Positions 53,301-59,300 of a stretch of DNA of 64,000 nt are shown here, one piece after another (position 1 is the stretch's first letter; each line of letters starts with the position of its first letter). Below the pieces are notes generated by a model that made no database searches, had not been told where the DNA came from, and was given only the letters and a program-made list of their open reading frames with translations. The position numbers and the translations under genes were made by a program. Source of the DNA: Aradus depressus (lineage: Eukaryota > Arthropoda > Insecta > Hemiptera > Aradidae); assembly GCA_963662175.1 (NCBI GenBank), contig OY759221.1, positions 26,833,027 to 26,897,026 of the forward strand, given 5' to 3'.

Positions 53301-56300
53301 AACAATTTAAGAGGAATTTATGAATGTAATACTATTTTTTGTAAATAATAATAGTGAAATATTATATTTTGAGTTGCAATACTATAGCACCGTATAGAGT
53401 TTGCAATGAAGAATCTTAACATGTATATAACTCAAAAATGATTTTTTTTGAGATACGATAGTCTTGAACTGGGGTGCGATATGTTGTCGTAATTTTCGCA
53501 AATAAATAATTCTTTTTATTTTGTTTAATATTAGTGGGTTGCTTCATGTGAAGGTTCCCGGAGATAAATCCAATGGAAGTTGAATAAATTGAACGGAACT
53601 GCAATTTTTACCATAATATAACATACATAAATAATACGCATAAAGATTGCTATTTACTGGAGGTCAAACATGAGAAACCTTGAACATGCCGTACTTCGGA
53701 TGGAACGTTACGCGATGATCCCGAGTCCTACAAGATTTAGGACTCCCACAATAGAGTTGGGCTCATGTCCACCAGAGCGACGAAAGAGCGCTTTGGTAGT
53801 AGGCGATATAACGTCGCATGAGTCACATTGACTAACTCCTTACAAAAGAAACCATGGATCATATGATGATTAATCAAAACAAAATAGTAAACAAAGTAAT
53901 ACAGACCCTTGCTTCTTCTTGTCCACTTCATCTTCCAGGTCGTCCAGGATGTTGGTTTTCTCTCCACCACTCACTGTATCCAATTCGGGGTCAGCATATT
54001 CCAATATGTTGAAATCATTACCCATTTCAACTGGCGAGAAAAAAAAAATCCTTATTAATAATTCTTCTTTTACGCAAATAAGTAAATTAAATATACAATT
54101 TGTAAGTCGAGAAACGCGGGCATATTGTACATACTTATTTTTGAAATATTGTCTATACCACAAAAATGTTGTTCATATTTTGTTATAAGCTCAGAATGCG
54201 AACCATTCTTACACAACAGGTAAGGATGAGGGTTCGAATTTCAACTTGGAAATCCCCGTGGCTGTACAGTTAGGAATCTGTTTGATATGAAATATTTTCT
54301 TCCCTGTCTAATAATAATTGTAAAACTAAAATTTAAAGATAAAATTGATAAATTCTAACAGATTCTGCTAAAATATAAGATAAAATCTATTGTAATCTGG
54401 CTAGGCAAAGTTTAGGACTCCCACAGTAGAGCCAAAAGGAAAGGGATAAGAGCATTGTATGCTTAGATCCCTAGGTGTACACACAGCAGCCCTCCCAATA
54501 TATCTATAGACTAATAGTTTTGATTTTTTTTTTTTCTATTTGAAGAAGAAATTTCGTATTTTAACGTCTGGAATTATCAGGCATATATTAAGACCGAGAA
54601 ATTCGAAAAATGGCAACGCTCGATAATAAAATGAAATTTCAAAAGTTGCGACTAATCAGATCTCCATATAATTGAAATATTTACTGTACAAATAGTCATT
54701 CACAAAAATTTAAATAAAGAAAAAAAAGAGAATTTACAAACAGAACTCCAGAGAACAGTTCAAATTAGGACTTTGTTTATAAATTGCACGACGGTGCAAT
54801 GCCATACAATTTTAATGGACTAGAAACTATTTCAAAAATAATTTTCTATTATTTATTATTTAAATATACAATCCGTTTAAACAATTTGATAGTAAATAGT
54901 TTAAAATGTGTCATTACCTAAGAGCGCATCATCATCCTCCACAAGATCTGAAAAAATAGCGGATACTTCGTCTGTCTCCGCAATAGTCCCACTCTCTTCT
55001 TCCAGTTTCTCCAGTTCGGCTGTAACACTTTCAGGAATCTCTTCGCCATCACCACCCCGATCTGCAAGGACAAACCAAAATATAAATTAGATATTAAATA
55101 TTTTTATAATTTATTAATTTTATTTTTTTTAAATTTATTTACTTATTGCGATTTTTTCATCTATATTTTCTACTTTGGGTTATGTTATTTATTCATACAT
55201 CACTTTTAATTATTATTTTTTATATATAAATTATTTCCTTTTAACTGTTTGTTTGTTTTTTAAATTATTTCTTTTCAATATTTACATACGCAATATAGAT
55301 ATATTTTGGTTTTAAAGGTACGTACCCCAGCAAAAATTAATTAATTCCGTTTTCGCTCTCCCTCCAGAGCCAATCGACTGTTTGGAGTAAAAACTCAATA
55401 TGTAACTGACTTACGTAGTGGCTTTTGAAACCTCATACTAAATTTTGTATCAATACATTCATTACCTTTGGTCGATATGGCTGAAAGTCAATAGGTGTCG
55501 TCCTTAGATGATTCTAGATACACATACGAAATTTTGTGTCTATAAATTAATTCTATCAGGAGTTATCGTGTTTACAGATACACACAAACATATTTTGGAA
55601 TCAGAAGATCGGAAAACATGAAATTCTTTGAAAACGTCGCTTCGAATTTTTGACCGATTACATAACTTCCCCTTTACTTCGTATAAAGCTGGGGAAATAA
55701 TAAAAACACATTCGTTATGAAAACTTGTCCTTGAGACTTGTCAACACTAGGATACGGATTTGAAGCAATATACAAAACTGATCTCTACGTACTTCTCTGA
55801 TCCATGGGTTGATGCTGAAGTCGGGACTGCTCTAAGGGACCATCTCGAACAAGCGTCCCAGGCTGGGCGTCTAGGATTGAGTAAAGTAAATATATATATA
55901 ATTTTATATTTTGTAACATTTCAGACGCCAATTTACTTCCCCAGAACAAACTATCAATTATGTTTTCGCTCTTCCTCCAAAACCAATCGATCGTTTGAGC
56001 TGAAAACCCCCTTCCTTTCGACCAAATTCGCGGAAAAATAATAGGTGCTCTCCTTATGAGGTTTCGAATTTAAATATAAAATTTGATGTCGATACATTCA
56101 TTACATCTGCAGTTATTAGTTTTTGAGTTGAGCCCCCCTTCCTTTAGGCCAATTTGACTGAAAATATAAAAAATCGCGAGAAATTGTGTTCACAGATACA
56201 CAGAAAATGGTTGTTTCATTTTGGAATGAGGGGAAACATGAAACTCCAATGAAAACTAAACATGGGATTTCTGATTACTTCACGTAGACTTTATAGAGCC

Positions 56301-59300
56301 AGGGAAGTCATCAGTCATCAAGTGTCCCTACGTTATAAATATGTATATAGAGGGTTAGCACAGGGTTCCGAAGGGAAGAAAATAACTAAAAAATTAATTA
56401 ATTAAAAACTCAGACTAAAAAAGTGTCAGTGACCACAGTGCCAAAAATTATTTAGTTTACCATTAATGATCAAAAAACAATATTATAACATAAAAAATGT
56501 GATACCTCGTAAATTGTTTGAGATATCCAAATTAAATTTACCGCTAAATACAAAAAGTTCTATGATTTTTTTAAACTTTTGGCGATGTACTTTGAAAAAT
56601 AAACATTTATAGTTAGAATGTGTTGCGGGCGAGAGAAAAAGGGTCCTATGGAGCCCTAAAAAGAGACAGATATAACTTGAGTTTACGTACGAGCAGCTGC
56701 TTGTTGTTGCTGAGCGGCTGCAAATTGTTGCCTCTGAGCTAGGAACTGTTCCTGTATCTGAGCGGGTGTTCTTGGTGCATTCAGCCGTACTTGAGCCCCC
56801 GGTGGGAACCTCTGTTGTACTGCCACCAGTCGGACTCGCGACTCCATCGTCTGCTATCAACAAAACAACAATAATAATAATAAAACTTAGGATCCATCAA
56901 GTCAAAATAATGTTACTAAAAAAAAAAAAAAAAAAAAAAAAAAAGCTTTATTGACATTCTTTTAGAACAAAAGCCTCTCCTTTTGGAGATTTTGAGTCTA
57001 CTGTTCTTTCAACAGAAGAAATCAAAAAAGAATTTAACGATTGTTCCTAAATTAAATTAAATTATTTCTTAAGTAAAACTGTTACTTCTTGATTAAAAAT
57101 AAAATTAAAATAAAACAAAACAAAAGTAAAAATGAGGGTTATTTCTTAAATAGTACTGTAACACATTTGTTCCATGTTTCTCTGTTCCTGGCCACTGTGC
57201 ACCTTCCATCCCCTATTCTCTCCACTATCTCGTCCCTCCACCGCAGTCCAGGTCTTCCTTTTCCTCTTCTTCTGTCTCAAGGAATCCACTCCGTGCAGAC
57301 TTTAGCCCATCGTCGAGGATCCATCCTTGTCACATGCTCGGCCCATCTCCACTTCAGCAAGTGTGCTTCCTTCTGGAGGCTTCTTAGCCTCACCTTCCGT
57401 AGAACCTCACTGTTTCTTATCCTGCCACTTATCTTTATTCCAAGCATGCTCCTCATCATTCTAAATTGGTTTACTTCCAGACGACGATCCAGCTTCTGTG
57501 TCTGGATGTTACTATTAAATGAAAATTAAATTTGGATTTTTTTTGGGTTGAAGGTGAAGTTGAAAAGCAGACGCTTCTTTTTTTATAATTAAATGATAGC
57601 AATTCTTTTAAACTAGGACTCCGAATGCACAAGCACAAATCGGCGAGGCCAAGCCTCAATTTCCATACAATTACAGCTCCGCGAAAAATTATTCCATATG
57701 TCAGATTATACCTCGGCCAAGATGTTCATGACCATTTAGTGTGGGTAAAGAAAATGGGTAAAAAAAAATTGTTTACATGACTACCGCGCTCCAGACCCTT
57801 GGCCACTAACATCCTGGCTGAGACACAGCAAGAGTTCACTAAGAACACGAGTGCACAAACAAATACTCTTGCTATTGCGACAATATTTTCTCCAGCAATT
57901 TTGAATTACATTTCCATATGCCTTAAGCATATAAAAATCGTTTAATTAGCCGAACTGACCACTTTTATGAAAATTCGATACCTTTGTGTAAAATAGGTTG
58001 GTTTTTAAAACCATTCCTATGAAATGTAATTTACTTATGACCCTCCGCCATTCGTCGCATGGCGCTCGGACGATCATTTTCTTTTTTAATATTATGTTTG
58101 GCGAGAGGATGCCTAAACAACTTGCTCACTATGACCTCAACAACCCCCGAAAACATTTATATAATGTACATATAATATTAAGCAACCTTCTGGCTTTATA
58201 CTTATGTGTGAACTTCGGAGAACTATGCAGTACTAATAGTGACTTTTCCATCAACAGATAGCCAAAACTGTTGACCCAAGACGGGTATTAAATGATTTAA
58301 CACATTTATTTTTTGTTGAAATACATTTTTTTCGATATAGTAGAAAAAATAATTAAAACAAATGTGCTGCTTGCTTACTCAGCTCAAGATCGCGGGTTCG
58401 AAACCAGCCGAGGACTTTATGCGATGGGCCCGAGCCTGTACGATGTCAGGTATTCGTTAAATATCCCTAACGGGGCAGACGAAATTTAGGACTCCCATTG
58501 CAGGGGAATATACACATTATCATATGACCTCTTAAAGCCCGGGCATGAGTCATTATAACTAACTATAGTGTACCGGTGTATATATTTCTTGTGGAATTAG
58601 ACAATATGATATGAAACAAGTTCATTGTATACTTTTTTCTTTTTTTTTCTCTTGAAAACTTTTGAAAAGAATCTTGATGTTTCATATTTCCAGCGATATT
58701 TCAAGAATATTAATTCCTCAGGCTCCAGTGGTTATGGTCGGAGAAGCAACTCTCCCTATCTAGAGAGAGAAAGAGAGACAGAGAGAGAATACAATGGTCG
58801 TAAATATGAACCATCAAAGACCCTATAAGAAAAACACAAAATATCTCACAGCCTTCTGAAATAACTTAATCAACTTTTCTGCAATTTACATAAATAGAAA
58901 TACAAACACACAAATAGAAGGACTTGACTTACATGAAGTGGAGCATGTTGGGGAAGAAGAGGCGTTCTTGGAGGCTGTGGATGTCGCAAGTGAGCAGTCT
59001 GAAGTTGGGGGCTCACCAGACCTTCACTGCCTTCTTCTGGACAGACACATTGATATTGAAATTATTGTTTTTAATACATTCAAAATAAATGTGTAATAAT
59101 TATGACTATGGGGCACTTTTAATTAAAAATATGAAATAATGCGAATTTTGGCAACTGAGTAAGGCCATAATATTGTTACTAGTAGATCCATGGATCAGTG
59201 ACCTGTCTGATGGAGGAAAAAACACGTGTACTTGTATAATTTTCTAAATAACAAGGATGTTTCCTACGCATGTAGCCAAACGAAACGTTCTTACCCTGCG

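Noticed and set aside
53096..53486. CRISPR-like or bacterial hairpin structure
   Set aside because: There are only two inverted ends and no spaced direct repeats; the context is an animal intron.
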